A stretch of 64,000 bases of DNA from Allochromatium vinosum DSM 180. Lineage in GTDB: Bacteria; Pseudomonadota; Gammaproteobacteria; Chromatiales; Chromatiaceae. Below the pieces are notes generated by a model. The model saw nothing but the letters and a program-made list of their open reading frames with translations, was not told the origin of the DNA and ran no database searches. Shown piece after piece: positions 20,383-28,004 of this stretch (the first letter of the stretch is position 1; each line of letters opens with the position of its first letter). The position numbers were made by a program, and so were the translations under genes. The stretch lies in contig NC_013851.1 of assembly GCF_000025485.1 (NCBI RefSeq), forward strand, positions 2,461,501-2,525,500, given 5' to 3'.

Positions 20383-21228
20383 ATGACCAAGCACGGATTC
20401 CTGCTCGCGACCCTCGTCTTGGCCGGCGCCACCCTGCCGATCGGTCCGGTCACGGCCGCCACACCCGAAGAAGAACAGGCGGCCTTCCAAGCCTATTTCA
20501 AGCAGCGTTTCCCCAACGTACCCGAGGACGAGTTCAAGAACGGCACCTACGCCATCGACCCTGTCACGCGCGAGAACTGGGAGGCGATCGAGGAGTTTCC
20601 GCCCTACGAGAATGCCATCAGCCAGGGCGAAACACTGTGGAACACCCCATTTGCCGATGGCCAGGGCTATGCCGACTGCTTCCCCGATGGACCCGCCATC
20701 ATGAACCACTACCCTCGCTGGGACCGCGAACGCGGCCAGGTGATGACGCTTCCGCTCGCGCTCAACGCATGCCGAACGGCGCACGGCGAGACGCCCTTGA
20801 AGTATAAGAAGGGTCCGATCGCCGATCTGCTCGCCTACATCGCCTTCGAGTCGCGCGGTCAGATCACCCGGGTCGAGATCCCGCAGGACGATCCGCGCGC
20901 ACTGGCCGCCTACGAGCAGGGCAAGCGCTTCTATTTCGCCCGTCGCGGCCAGCTCAACTTCGCCTGCGCCCACTGTCATCTCGCCACCTCGGGCACCAAA
21001 CTGCGCACCGAGACCCTCAGTCCGGCCTATGGACACACCACCCACTGGCCGGTCTACCGCTCCGAATGGGGCGAGATGGGCACGCTGCATCGTCGCTTCG
21101 CCGGCTGCAACGAACAGGTGCGCGCCAAGGCGTTCGAGCCGCAGGGCGAGGAATACCGCAATCTCGAGTATTTCCTCACCTATATGAACAACGGACTCGA
21201 ACTCAACGGCCCGGGAGCGCGCAAATGA
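20383..21228 (+). CDS. soxA: Sulfur oxidation c-type cytochrome SoxA (monohaem form)
   Basis: A 281-residue catalytic subunit of SoxXA. The signal peptide ends near VTAA (residue 26). Only one haem motif exists, CAHCH at 195-199; the N-terminal domain keeps two cysteines (Cys99 in YADCFPDG and Cys130 in NACRTAHG) that would form a disulfide where dihaem SoxA proteins carry a second haem. Cys242 in FAGCNEQVR is the expected persulfide-bearing haem ligand. This is a known SoxA subtype, not a damaged gene. It lies 29 bp after soxX and overlaps soxK by four bases. Confidence 0.96.
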   Translation: MTKHGFLLATLVLAGATLPIGPVTAATPEEEQAAFQAYFKQRFPNVPEDEFKNGTYAIDPVTRENWEAIEEFPPYENAISQGETLWNTPFADGQGYADCFPDGPAIMNHYPRWDRERGQVMTLPLALNACRTAHGETPLKYKKGPIADLLAYIAFESRGQITRVEIPQDDPRALAAYEQGKRFYFARRGQLNFACAHCHLATSGTKLRTETLSPAYGHTTHWPVYRSEWGEMGTLHRRFAGCNEQVRAKAFEPQGEEYRNLEYFLTYMNNGLELNGPGARK

Positions 21229-21569
21229 TCACGACGAAACGCGGATACGGATACGGTCTGGCCGCCGGTGTTTTGGCGGTACTGCTGCCACTGGGCGCCG
21301 CCTGGTCTGAAACGCCGGACCGAGCCCAGGCGCTCGCCGGCATCGAGGCCGCCGAGGCGGCCCGCCGGCGTGCCGATTCGGTCGGCGGGGAGTGGCGCGA
21401 CACGGCTGCCATGATCGCGCGAGCCAGAGAACTCGCCGAGGCCGGACGCTATCCGGACGCCATCGAGCTGGCTGATCAGGCCAAACGCCAAGGCGAATTG
21501 GGTTACGATCAGGCGCTCGGCGAACAGAACGCGGACTTCCCCGCCTATGTGCTCGATCGGTCTCGATAG
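21225..21569 (+). CDS. soxK: SoxXA-binding protein SoxK
   Basis: A small secreted protein of 114 residues with a signal peptide (about 1-28, ending AWS) and an Ala/Arg/Glu-rich helical mature part; conserved-looking segments are AEAARRRADSVGGEWRDTAAMI and ARELAEAGRYPDAIELADQAKRQGELGY. It matches SoxK (SAXB), which tightens the SoxX-SoxA complex and raises its activity in purple sulfur bacteria. The ATG overlaps the soxA stop (ATGA), so it is translationally coupled. Confidence 0.9.
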   Translation: MITTKRGYGYGLAAGVLAVLLPLGAAWSETPDRAQALAGIEAAEAARRRADSVGGEWRDTAAMIARARELAEAGRYPDAIELADQAKRQGELGYDQALGEQNADFPAYVLDRSR

Positions 21570-21621
21570 CGCCGAGCCATCATCGGCGACCATCCAACAC
21601 ACCGTTCAGGAGACTCGCAGT

Positions 21622-22296
21622 ATGTCCAGCCCCCGATCCTTGCGTCTCACAGCGCTTGCACTTTGCTTCGGCGCTTCGGCCCTCGCGCTCGCCGCCGACA
21701 ACAAGATCACGCCGACGCTCGAGAGCGTCCAGGTCCAGCACAATGGTCAGACTGTCACCATCCAGCGCGGACACGATCTCAATGCCACCCTGCCCGATGC
21801 CTTCCAGAAGACAGATCGCGGCTGTCCGCCCTTCTGCGTTCAGCCCATGACCGTAGTCGAGGGAGTCGAGACCATCGGCGAGCTGGAAGTACTGAACTAT
21901 CTGCACCGGATGTCGCAGGGTGACAAGGACATCCTGCTGGTCGACTCGCGTACCCCGGACTGGGTCATGCGCGGGACCATCCCCGGCTCGGTGAACATCC
22001 CCTGGAACCGGATCAGCCGCGACAACGCCGGCACCTTCGAGACGCCGCGCGAAGCCGATACCTTCGAGCAGACCCTGCGTGACGACTTCAGCGTCATCCG
22101 CGATCCGGCCAGCGGCGCCCTGGACTTCAGCAAGGCCAAGACGCTGGTGCTCTTCTGCAACGGCATCTGGTGCCCGCAGTCGACGGCCAACATCAAGACC
22201 CTGGTCGGCATCGGCTATCCGCTGCACAAACTCAAATGGTATCGCGGCGGGATGCAGGACTGGCTGAGCGTCGGGTTGACCAGCGTCCAGCCCTGA
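21622..22296 (+). CDS. soxL: Periplasmic rhodanese-like protein SoxL
   Basis: A 224-residue secreted rhodanese with a signal peptide (about 1-25, ending LALAA). The single rhodanese domain has the entry DSRTPDWVMRGTIPGSVNIPW and the active-site cysteine Cys179 in FCNGIWCPQS, with a second cysteine at 184. A pair CPPFC lies at 68-72. SoxL is thought to handle sulfane sulfur from SoxYZ or thiosulfate in organisms lacking SoxCD. It is the last gene of soxXAKL; the start has CAGGAGA upstream. Confidence 0.9.
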   Translation: MSSPRSLRLTALALCFGASALALAADNKITPTLESVQVQHNGQTVTIQRGHDLNATLPDAFQKTDRGCPPFCVQPMTVVEGVETIGELEVLNYLHRMSQGDKDILLVDSRTPDWVMRGTIPGSVNIPWNRISRDNAGTFETPREADTFEQTLRDDFSVIRDPASGALDFSKAKTLVLFCNGIWCPQSTANIKTLVGIGYPLHKLKWYRGGMQDWLSVGLTSVQP

Positions 22297-22429
22297 GTGT
22301 CGCCGGGAACGTCCGGGCGTGTTTTTCAGGGATGCGCCCGGCGTTCATCAGCGACCGGCGTTCAGCGACGACCGCGCCGATCAACCATCCATACCGATTT
22401 TCCCGAAATCAGGCTAAAATGCCCGGATC

Positions 22430-22514
<85 letters not shown>

Positions 22515-22540
22515 TCTCCCCCCTGAGACGACATCGACAC

Positions 22541-22963
22541 ATGGCCACGCACAACCCTCCCCGCCATGGCAAGACCGGCAAGCCCATCGACACCGCCAAG
22601 CTCGATCAGGTGGTCGCCAGCGCGCGCAAGGCGAGCGAGGAACGCGCCGCCGGCTATCGCGATCAGGCGCTGAAGCTCTATCCCTGGGTCTGCGGACGCT
22701 GCGCCCGCACTTTCACGCGCGAGAATCTGCGCGAGCTGACGGTGCATCACAAGGACATGGATCACGACAACAACCCACCCGATGGGAGCAACTGGGAGCT
22801 GTTGTGCATCTACTGTCACGACAACGAGCACCAGAAGTACGAAGAGCATCTGGCCGCACTCGCGCGCGGCACCGGCAAGCCGGCCAAAGCGAGCGCCAAC
22901 GGCGGTTCGGCGGCCACCTTCAACCCCTTCGCCGGTCTCGGTGATCTGCTGAAGAAAGACTGA
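22541..22963 (+). CDS. yajD: HNH nuclease family protein (YajD type)
   Basis: A 140-residue protein with an HNH fold: zinc pairs CGRC (Cys52/55) and CIYC surround LTVHHKDMDHDNNPPDGSNWELL, and HDNEHQKYEEH closes the motif. It matches the YajD family of small conserved HNH proteins of unknown substrate. The ATG at 22541 directly follows tRNA-Leu, 26 bases after the CCA, so it may be read from the tRNA transcript. The C-terminal tail is low-complexity with TFNPFAGLGDLL, as in relatives. Confidence 0.85.
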   Translation: MATHNPPRHGKTGKPIDTAKLDQVVASARKASEERAAGYRDQALKLYPWVCGRCARTFTRENLRELTVHHKDMDHDNNPPDGSNWELLCIYCHDNEHQKYEEHLAALARGTGKPAKASANGGSAATFNPFAGLGDLLKKD

Positions 22964-23082
22964 GACGCCGCACGCCCGTCGCGGTAGATGAACAAAATTT
23001 AAAGACCGGGCGGCGGGAAATCCCGTCCAATACGCACCCGACAGCCTGGTTCAGCCACCTCCCCCGGAGTCCCGCCCCGCGC

Positions 23083-25290
23083 ATGTCTGATCATATTTTC
23101 TTTGCCTCCGCCCCCAAGCACCTCGGTAGTCTGCTGGCCGAGGAGCTGACCCGACTCGGGATGGCGGGGGCCGCCGAGACGCGCGGCGGGGCGCGTTTCT
23201 CGGGCCGGATCGAGGACGGCTATCGCGCCTGCCTCTGGTCGCGGATCGCCAACCGCATTCTCCTGCCGCTGGCGCAGGTGTCGCTGGGCGGCCCGGATGA
23301 GATCCACGACAGCGCGCTGGAGATCCCCTGGGAAGACCATCTGACACCGGATCGCACCTTCGCCATCCAGTTCGACGGCCAGCTCCAGGGCGTCACCAAT
23401 CCGCACTTCGCCATCCTCCAGGTCAAGGACGCCATCGCCGATCGCTTCAACCGGCTCTACGGGCGGCGTCCGAGCGTCGATCCCGACGATCCGGATCTGC
23501 GTATTCACCTCTACGGAAACCGAGACAGCCTGTCCTTCAGTCTGGATCTCTCGGGCGAGTCGCTGCATCAGCGCGGCTATCGCGACGCCGGTTCCGCCGC
23601 GCCGCTCAAGGAGAATCTGGCCGCTGCACTCCTGCTGCGCGCCGGCTGGCCCGAGATCGCGGCCGAGGGCGGCGCGCTGCTCGATCCCATGTGCGGTTCG
23701 GGTACGCTGATTATCGAAGGCGCGCTGATCGCTGCCGACATCGCGCCTGGGCTGCTGCGCGAGCGCTTCGGCTTCCACGGCTGGACCCAGCACGACGAAC
23801 CGGCCTGGCAGCGTCTGCTGGCCGAGGCGCGTCTGCGCCGCACGGCCGGACTCAAGCGGCTCGGCTCGCTACGCGGCTATGACGTCAACCCCAACGCCAT
23901 CCGCACCTCGCTGCATCATCTGGAGCGCGCCGGACTCGCCGGACTGGCCCATTTCGAGCGCCGCGAACTGTCCGACTGCCACCCCGGTCGCGAGGACGAC
24001 GAAGGGCTGGTGATCGTCAATCCGCCCTATGGCGAGCGGCTCGGCGCCGACGAGGATCTGACCCAGCTCTATGCGCGGCTCGGTTCGGTGCTCAAGGAGC
24101 GCTTCGTCGGCTGGCGCGCGGCCGTCTTCACCTCCAGTCCCGAGCTGGGCAAGAGCCTGGGTCTGCGGGCGACCAGGATACACAGTCTCTACAACGGTCC
24201 GATCGAATGCCGGCTGTTGAGCTTCCAGATCGAGCCGCGCTATTTCGTCAGTCATCTGCCGCGCCCGCTGCCGCCGGAAGAGCGCAGTCCGGGCGCGGCC
24301 ATGTTCGCCAACCGGCTCAGCAAGAATCTCAAGGCGCTGCGCAAATGGCGCCAGCGTGACGGCATCGACTGTCTGCGGATCTATGACGCCGATCTGCCCG
24401 AATACGCTCTGGCCATCGATCTCTACGAGGGCGAACGGCGCTGGGTGCATGTCCAGGAATACGCCGCGCCGCCGAGCGTCGATCCCAAGCGCGCGCGCCA
24501 GCGGCTACGCGAGGCGCTGGGGCTGATCCCCGAGGTGCTGGAGGTGCCGGGCGAGCAGGTGTTCCTCAAGGTGCGCCGTCAGCAGAAGGGCCGCGCCCAG
24601 TACGAGCGGCTGGCCGAGACCGGGCGTTTCCACGAGGTCTCGGAGTACGGTCTCAGGTTCCTGGTCAACTTCGAGGACTATCTGGACACCGGGCTGTTTC
24701 TCGACCATCGCGACGTGCGGCGGCTGATCGGCTCGCTGTCCGATGGCAAGCGTTTTTTGAACCTCTTCGCCTACACGGGCACGGCGACCGTGCACGCGGC
24801 CAAGGGCGGCGCGGCCTCGACCACGACGGTCGACCTGTCGCGCACCTATCTGGAATGGGCCGGGCGCAATCTGGAACTCAACGGCATCCGGGGGCCGAAT
24901 CATCAGCTGATCCAGGCCGATTGTCTGCGCTGGATCGACTCCATGGCCGGACAGCGCCGTTTCGATCTGATCTTTCTCGACCCGCCGAGCTTCTCGACCT
25001 CCAAACGGATGCACGGCACGCTCGACATCCAGCGCGACCATGTCGACATCATCCAGGCGACCATGCGTCTGCTCGAACCCGGCGGGCGACTGATCTTCTC
25101 GAACAATCTGCGCCGGTTCCGCATCGATCTGGAGGGGCTGGCGCCTTTCGAGGTCAGCGACATCAGCGCCCAGACCCTGCCGCGCGACTTCGCCCGCAAT
25201 CCGCGCATCCACAACTGCTGGGTGATCCAGCATCCCGAGTCTGCATCGAATCGACGGAATGGGAGCGACGACGAGGACCGCCATGCTTGA
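23083..25290 (+). CDS. rlmL: Bifunctional 23S rRNA methyltransferase RlmKL (m2G2445 / m7G2069)
   Basis: A 735-residue fusion. The N-terminal THUMP and RlmL methyltransferase part has DPMCGSGTLIIEGA and the catalytic IVNPPYGERLG; the C-terminal RlmK part (from about residue 410) has LNLFAYTGTATVHAAKGGA and FLDPPSFSTSKRM. Full gammaproteobacterial length. It modifies G2445 and G2069 of 23S rRNA near the peptidyl transferase centre. It overlaps ccmA by eight bases, so the cytochrome maturation operon may share transcription with this housekeeping gene. Confidence 0.95.
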   Translation: MSDHIFFASAPKHLGSLLAEELTRLGMAGAAETRGGARFSGRIEDGYRACLWSRIANRILLPLAQVSLGGPDEIHDSALEIPWEDHLTPDRTFAIQFDGQLQGVTNPHFAILQVKDAIADRFNRLYGRRPSVDPDDPDLRIHLYGNRDSLSFSLDLSGESLHQRGYRDAGSAAPLKENLAAALLLRAGWPEIAAEGGALLDPMCGSGTLIIEGALIAADIAPGLLRERFGFHGWTQHDEPAWQRLLAEARLRRTAGLKRLGSLRGYDVNPNAIRTSLHHLERAGLAGLAHFERRELSDCHPGREDDEGLVIVNPPYGERLGADEDLTQLYARLGSVLKERFVGWRAAVFTSSPELGKSLGLRATRIHSLYNGPIECRLLSFQIEPRYFVSHLPRPLPPEERSPGAAMFANRLSKNLKALRKWRQRDGIDCLRIYDADLPEYALAIDLYEGERRWVHVQEYAAPPSVDPKRARQRLREALGLIPEVLEVPGEQVFLKVRRQQKGRAQYERLAETGRFHEVSEYGLRFLVNFEDYLDTGLFLDHRDVRRLIGSLSDGKRFLNLFAYTGTATVHAAKGGAASTTTVDLSRTYLEWAGRNLELNGIRGPNHQLIQADCLRWIDSMAGQRRFDLIFLDPPSFSTSKRMHGTLDIQRDHVDIIQATMRLLEPGGRLIFSNNLRRFRIDLEGLAPFEVSDISAQTLPRDFARNPRIHNCWVIQHPESASNRRNGSDDEDRHA

Positions 25291-25900
25291 GGTCATCGGA
25301 CTCGAATGCCGGCGCGGCGACCGGCGGCTGTTCAGCGGGCTGGATCTGGCGCTGGAGCCTGGAACCCTGCTGCATGTACGCGGACGCAACGGCAGCGGCA
25401 AGACCACGCTGTTGCGGACCCTGTGCGGACTCTTCACCCCGGACGCGGGCGAGGTGCGCTGGCGCGGTGAGTCGATCCGCGCCCTGGCCGAGGACTATCG
25501 GCGCGAGCTGCTCTATTTCGGCCATCTCAACGGCATCAAGTCCGATCTGACCGGGATCGAGAACCTGTCGATCGCGGCACGGCTCGACGGCGACCCGGTC
25601 GGGATCGATGACGTCTGGCAGGCGCTTGCGCGCATCGGCTTGCGCGGCTTCGAGGATCTGCCGACGCGGATGCTCTCGCAGGGCCAGAAGAAGCGCGTGG
25701 CCCTGGCCCGGCTCATCCTCAGTCGCGCCAGGCTCTGGGTGCTGGATGAGCCGTTTACGGCGCTCGACGTCGAGGCCGTGGCCCTGCTCCAGGGACTGAT
25801 CGCTGACCATGTGGCCGGCGGCGGGCTGGCGGTTCTGACCACGCACCAGGACGTGCCGCTGACCTCGGGCCAGGTCGCCCGTCTGGACCTGGGAGGCTGA
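25283..25900 (+). CDS. ccmA: Haem exporter ATP-binding protein CcmA
   Basis: A 205-residue ABC ATPase of cytochrome c maturation system I, with Walker A GRNGSGKTT, signature LSQGQKKRVALARL, Walker B LWVLDEPFTALD and the H-loop in TTHQD. It pairs with CcmB and uses ATP to release holo-CcmE from CcmC. The ATG at 25283 lies inside the end of rlmL; eight preceding codons are possible but unlike the family. Confidence 0.95.
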   Translation: MLEVIGLECRRGDRRLFSGLDLALEPGTLLHVRGRNGSGKTTLLRTLCGLFTPDAGEVRWRGESIRALAEDYRRELLYFGHLNGIKSDLTGIENLSIAARLDGDPVGIDDVWQALARIGLRGFEDLPTRMLSQGQKKRVALARLILSRARLWVLDEPFTALDVEAVALLQGLIADHVAGGGLAVLTTHQDVPLTSGQVARLDLGG

Positions 25901-25907
25901 CGCGATC

Positions 25908-26579
25908 ATGTGGGCTGTATTCTGGTGCGTCCTCAAGCGCGATCTGCTGCTGGCCATGCGGCGGCGGACCGATGTGCTGACGACGCTGTTTTTCTTCATG
26001 ATCGTGGTTAGTCTGTTTCCGCTCGGCGTCGGAACCGAGCGTCAGGTGTTGCAGATCCTTGGGCCAGGCGTGGTCTGGGTCGCGGCGCTGCTGGCCTCGA
26101 TGCTGGCGCTGGAACGGCTGTTCGCGGCTGACTACGAAGATGGGACGCTGGAGCAGATGCTCCTGACCGCCCAGCCGCTGTCGCTCCTGGTGCTGGCCAA
26201 GGTCGGCGCGCACTGGCTGCTGACCGGGCTGCCGCTGGTGCTGATCGCCCCGCTGGTCGGGATGCAGTACCATCTGTCGGATGCACAGATCGGGATCATG
26301 ATGCTGTCGCTCCTGCTCGGCACGCCGATCCTGAGCCTGATCGGCGCCATCGGCGCGGCGCTCACGCTCGGGCTGCGCGGCGGCGGCATCCTGCTCTCGC
26401 TGCTGATTCTGCCGCTCTATATTCCGGTACTGGTCTATGGATCTGGCGCGATCGAGGTCAGTGTCATCGATCTGTCAGATACCATGCCGTATCTTTCGCT
26501 CCTGGGCGCCTTTCTGCTGGCGGCCCTGACGCTCGCCCCGCTGGCCTCGGCGGCGGCACTCAAGATTTCGCTCGAGTGA
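25908..26579 (+). CDS. ccmB: Haem exporter membrane protein CcmB
   Basis: A 223-residue protein with six hydrophobic helices, permease partner of CcmA. The family start FWCVLKRDLLLAMRRRTDVL and the segment LERLFAADYEDGTLEQMLL are clear. It begins 7 bases after the ccmA stop. It acts in the inner membrane in the CcmABCD complex that frees haem-loaded CcmE. Confidence 0.95.
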   Translation: MWAVFWCVLKRDLLLAMRRRTDVLTTLFFFMIVVSLFPLGVGTERQVLQILGPGVVWVAALLASMLALERLFAADYEDGTLEQMLLTAQPLSLLVLAKVGAHWLLTGLPLVLIAPLVGMQYHLSDAQIGIMMLSLLLGTPILSLIGAIGAALTLGLRGGGILLSLLILPLYIPVLVYGSGAIEVSVIDLSDTMPYLSLLGAFLLAALTLAPLASAAALKISLE

Positions 26580-26585
26580 TTACAC

Positions 26586-27344
26586 ATGACCCTGAACTGG
26601 TTCAAATTCGCCTCGCCCGCGACCTTCTATCCGCTCGCGGGCCGTCTCACCCGCCCCTTCTGGATCCTGACCGGCGTGCTGCTGGTGATCGGTCTCTACT
26701 GGGGCTTCTTCCAGACGGCCGATCAGCTCGGCGGCAGCAATCCGCAGAAGGAGTACTACCGCATCATCTTCATCCATGTCCCGGCGGCCTGGATGTCGAT
26801 GTGGCTCTATATCGTGCTGGTGTTCTGGGCGGCGATCGGGCTGGTGTTCAACACCCGGCTGTCGTTCATGATGGCCAATGCTGTGGCGCCGACCGGCGCG
26901 GTCTTCACCTTTCTCGCACTCTGGACCGGCGCCTTCTGGGGTCGCCCGAGCTGGGGCACCTATTGGGACTGGGATCCGCGCCTGACCTCGGAACTGGTGC
27001 TGTTCTTCCTCTACATCGGCTATATCGCGCTGCACTCGGCGATCGACGACACCCGCCGCGCCGATCGCGCCTCGGCCCTGCTGGCGATCGTCGGTCTGGT
27101 CATGGTCCCGGTCATCTACTGGTCGATCAACTGCCCCGACCCGACACAGTGCGCGGCCCTGCACCAGCGTTCGGGTCTGGGCAAGATCGATAGCAACATC
27201 CTGTTTTCGATGCTGACCATGACGCTGGCGTTCTGGATGTACTCGTTCGCGACCAGCTTCATGCGACTGCGCTCGATCATCCTCACGCGCGAGGCCGAAG
27301 CGAGCTGGGTCCAGGAACTGCTGAACCGGGAGCAAGTACGATGA
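26586..27344 (+). CDS. ccmC: Haem-binding protein CcmC
   Basis: A 252-residue inner-membrane protein of the haem handling family, with six helices. The tryptophan-rich periplasmic WWD-type motif is WGRPSWGTYWDWDPRLTSEL; periplasmic histidines near IIFIHVPAAWMS and LHSAIDD are expected axial ligands. It loads haem covalently on CcmE. Six bases separate it from ccmB, and its TGA overlaps the start of ccmD. Confidence 0.95.
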   Translation: MTLNWFKFASPATFYPLAGRLTRPFWILTGVLLVIGLYWGFFQTADQLGGSNPQKEYYRIIFIHVPAAWMSMWLYIVLVFWAAIGLVFNTRLSFMMANAVAPTGAVFTFLALWTGAFWGRPSWGTYWDWDPRLTSELVLFFLYIGYIALHSAIDDTRRADRASALLAIVGLVMVPVIYWSINCPDPTQCAALHQRSGLGKIDSNILFSMLTMTLAFWMYSFATSFMRLRSIILTREAEASWVQELLNREQVR

Positions 27345-27511
27345 GCGATTTCTTTTCTCAGGGCGGTTACGCCTTCTTCGTCTGGGGCGCCTACGGCATG
27401 GTGGCGCTACTGTTGGTGGCCGAGGTGCTGCAATTGCGTCTCCAGCATCGAACCATTTTGGCGCGATTGGGTCGATTGGCCCGACTGTCCCAATCCTCGC
27501 GTCCGGAGTGA
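27341..27511 (+). CDS. ccmD: Haem exporter small protein CcmD
   Basis: A 56-residue protein, too short for many gene finders. It starts MSDFFSQGGYAFFVWGAYGM, the family signature, followed by one membrane helix (about 12-32) and a basic cytoplasmic tail LRLQHRTILARLGRLARL. Its ATG overlaps the ccmC stop (ATGA at 27341-27344). CcmD is needed for release of holo-CcmE from CcmC. Confidence 0.92.
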   Translation: MSDFFSQGGYAFFVWGAYGMVALLLVAEVLQLRLQHRTILARLGRLARLSQSSRPE

Positions 27512-27521
27512 AATTCCCGAT

Positions 27522-28004
27522 ATGAAAGCACGACAGAAACGACTGGTCTTCGTCGGTCTGGCGATCCTGGGGATCGGCGCGGCCTCGACCCTGGCCATCA
27601 CGGCGCTCAAGAGCAATCTCTCCTATTTCTTCAGCCCTTCGCAGGTCATCGCCAAGGAAGCACCGGCCGATCACGTCTTCCGGCTCGGCGGACTCGTCAC
27701 CGAAGGTTCGTTGCAGCGCCAGGGCGAGGGTCTGACGGTCTATTTCGACGTGACCGACAATGCGTCGACCGTCAAGGTCGCTTATGAGGGCATCCTGCCC
27801 GATCTGTTCAAGGAAGGCTCGGGGGTGGTCGCCAAGGGCCGGCTGCGCCCGGATGGCGTGTTCCAGGCCGAGGAAGTCCTGGCCAAGCATGACGAGGAAT
27901 ACATGCCGCCCGAGGTCGCCAGCACGCTCCAGACCGCCCATGCCGAAGGCGTGGCCAACGCCGCCGCCAACCCAAGCCCAGCCAACAGTGGAGCGGCCAA
28001 CTGA
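27522..28004 (+). CDS. ccmE: Cytochrome c maturation haem chaperone CcmE
   Basis: A 160-residue periplasm-facing haem chaperone with one N-terminal membrane anchor (about 8-29) and an OB-fold beta barrel. His123 in AKHDEEYMPP is the covalent haem attachment residue and Tyr127 the axial ligand, the usual HxxxY form. The tail is Ala/Asn-rich and variable. It starts 10 bases after ccmD, and its TGA shares one base with the ccmF start. Confidence 0.95.
   Translation: MKARQKRLVFVGLAILGIGAASTLAITALKSNLSYFFSPSQVIAKEAPADHVFRLGGLVTEGSLQRQGEGLTVYFDVTDNASTVKVAYEGILPDLFKEGSGVVAKGRLRPDGVFQAEEVLAKHDEEYMPPEVASTLQTAHAEGVANAAANPSPANSGAAN

Noticed and set aside
20383-21228. SoxA as a damaged gene because it lacks a first haem motif
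   Set aside because: The two cysteines and the intact C-terminal haem domain fit the known monohaem SoxA subtype.
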